A stretch of 34,854 nucleotides of DNA from a virus. The stretch covers positions 1 through 34,854 of the IMG/VR virus record IMGVR_UViG_3300007542_000083; one strand, 5' to 3'. The notes beneath the pieces are model-generated. The model was not told the origin of the DNA. It saw nothing but the letters and a program-made list of their open reading frames with translations, and did no database searches. This document shows, one piece after another, positions 34,642-34,854 of the stretch. Both the position numbers and the translations under genes were made by a program. Numbering within the stretch: position 1 is the first letter of the stretch; the number at the start of each line of letters is the position of its first letter.

Positions 34642-34854
34642 TAGTATTTGATAAATTTATAGAAAACCAAAAGGGAATTCAATTTAGTTCTTTAGAATCC
34701 CAAGAAATTGTTATTAAAATAATAGATGGATATACTGAACTTTGTTCATATGAAAGAAAAATGGATGTTATTCCAAATATAAACTATTATTTTTTTCATC
34801 CTGTTGATGTATATCACAGACGGTTTGAAATTTGGGATAATTTAGAACAAAATT
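34638..34854 (+). CDS. Start of an additional modification-cluster gene (3' partial)
   Basis: An open frame begins at the ATG overlapping the previous stop (ATGA) and runs in frame to the window edge, 72 complete codons. Visible residues (MIVFDKFIENQKGIQFSS at the start, then YYFFHPVDVYHRRFEIW) show no motif I can assign. The coupled start and matching AT-rich codon use make it a real gene. Its function is not determinable from the fragment. Confidence 0.65.
   Translation, partial: MIVFDKFIENQKGIQFSSLESQEIVIKIIDGYTELCSYERKMDVIPNINYYFFHPVDVYHRRFEIWDNLEQN

Overview
The window is one strand of a T4-like (contractile-tail myovirus type) bacteriophage genome, covering its late virion-assembly region. 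Every credible gene is on the + strand and genes are packed with short gaps or overlaps. The DNA is AT-rich, gene starts lack Shine-Dalgarno sequences, and leaders are A-rich (for example before 3318 and before the capsid gene at 6484). That pattern is typical of Bacteroidota and their phages, so a Bacteroidota (possibly flavobacterial) host is my inference. No tRNA, integrase, CRISPR array or insertion sequence was seen, and no gene-free stretch exceeds 300 bases (the longest, 4784-5015, holds a terminator, a hairpin and leader sequence).

Region 1 (1-8250) is the head module in T4 order: portal gp20 (5' end cut by the window), four small unassigned genes in the place of T4 gp67/gp68, prohead protease gp21, acidic scaffold gp22-like, and major capsid gp23. 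Region 2 (8332-12579) is accessory: two small virion-like proteins, an overlapping trio (amidinotransferase/DDAH-like enzyme, phosphatidylserine-decarboxylase-like pyruvoyl enzyme, PhoH ATPase), and two more small structural proteins. Region 3 (12655-15351) is the neck and tail completion module, gp13-, gp14- and gp15-like.

Region 4 (15384-29098) encodes the fibres. First is a 10.4-kb gene whose product is about 91% Gly-Ser-Ser/Gly-Thr-Ser triplets (1053 triplets). It is broken in this sequence by a single missing base near 21005; restored, it would be 3484 residues. The triplet array is punctuated by 19 Ile markers (mostly Gly-Ile-Ser-Gly-Val-Asn) whose spacing rises in steps from about 100 to 204 to 267 residues. 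Next comes a second Gly-X-Y protein, collagen-like (201 triplets, Pro in X, Thr in Y) with a C-terminal S74 intramolecular chaperone, then a LamG-like lectin-fold protein. Region 5 (29136-34854) is a tight run of modification enzymes: 2OG-Fe(II) oxygenase, beta-propeller carbohydrate-active-like protein, TPR-FkbM methyltransferase, radical SAM/SPASM enzyme, glycosyltransferase-like protein, second FkbM methyltransferase, and the start of another gene.

The most interesting hypothesis is that regions 4 and 5 form one system: two giant Gly-X-Y fibres rich in Ser/Thr/Pro, and a co-located enzyme set that could hydroxylate, glycosylate and methylate them. A second point of interest is a repeated intergenic motif, ATATTTATAA(C), just before eight gene starts and after both strong terminators that precede such genes; it is the reverse complement of the T4 late-promoter core TATAAATA.
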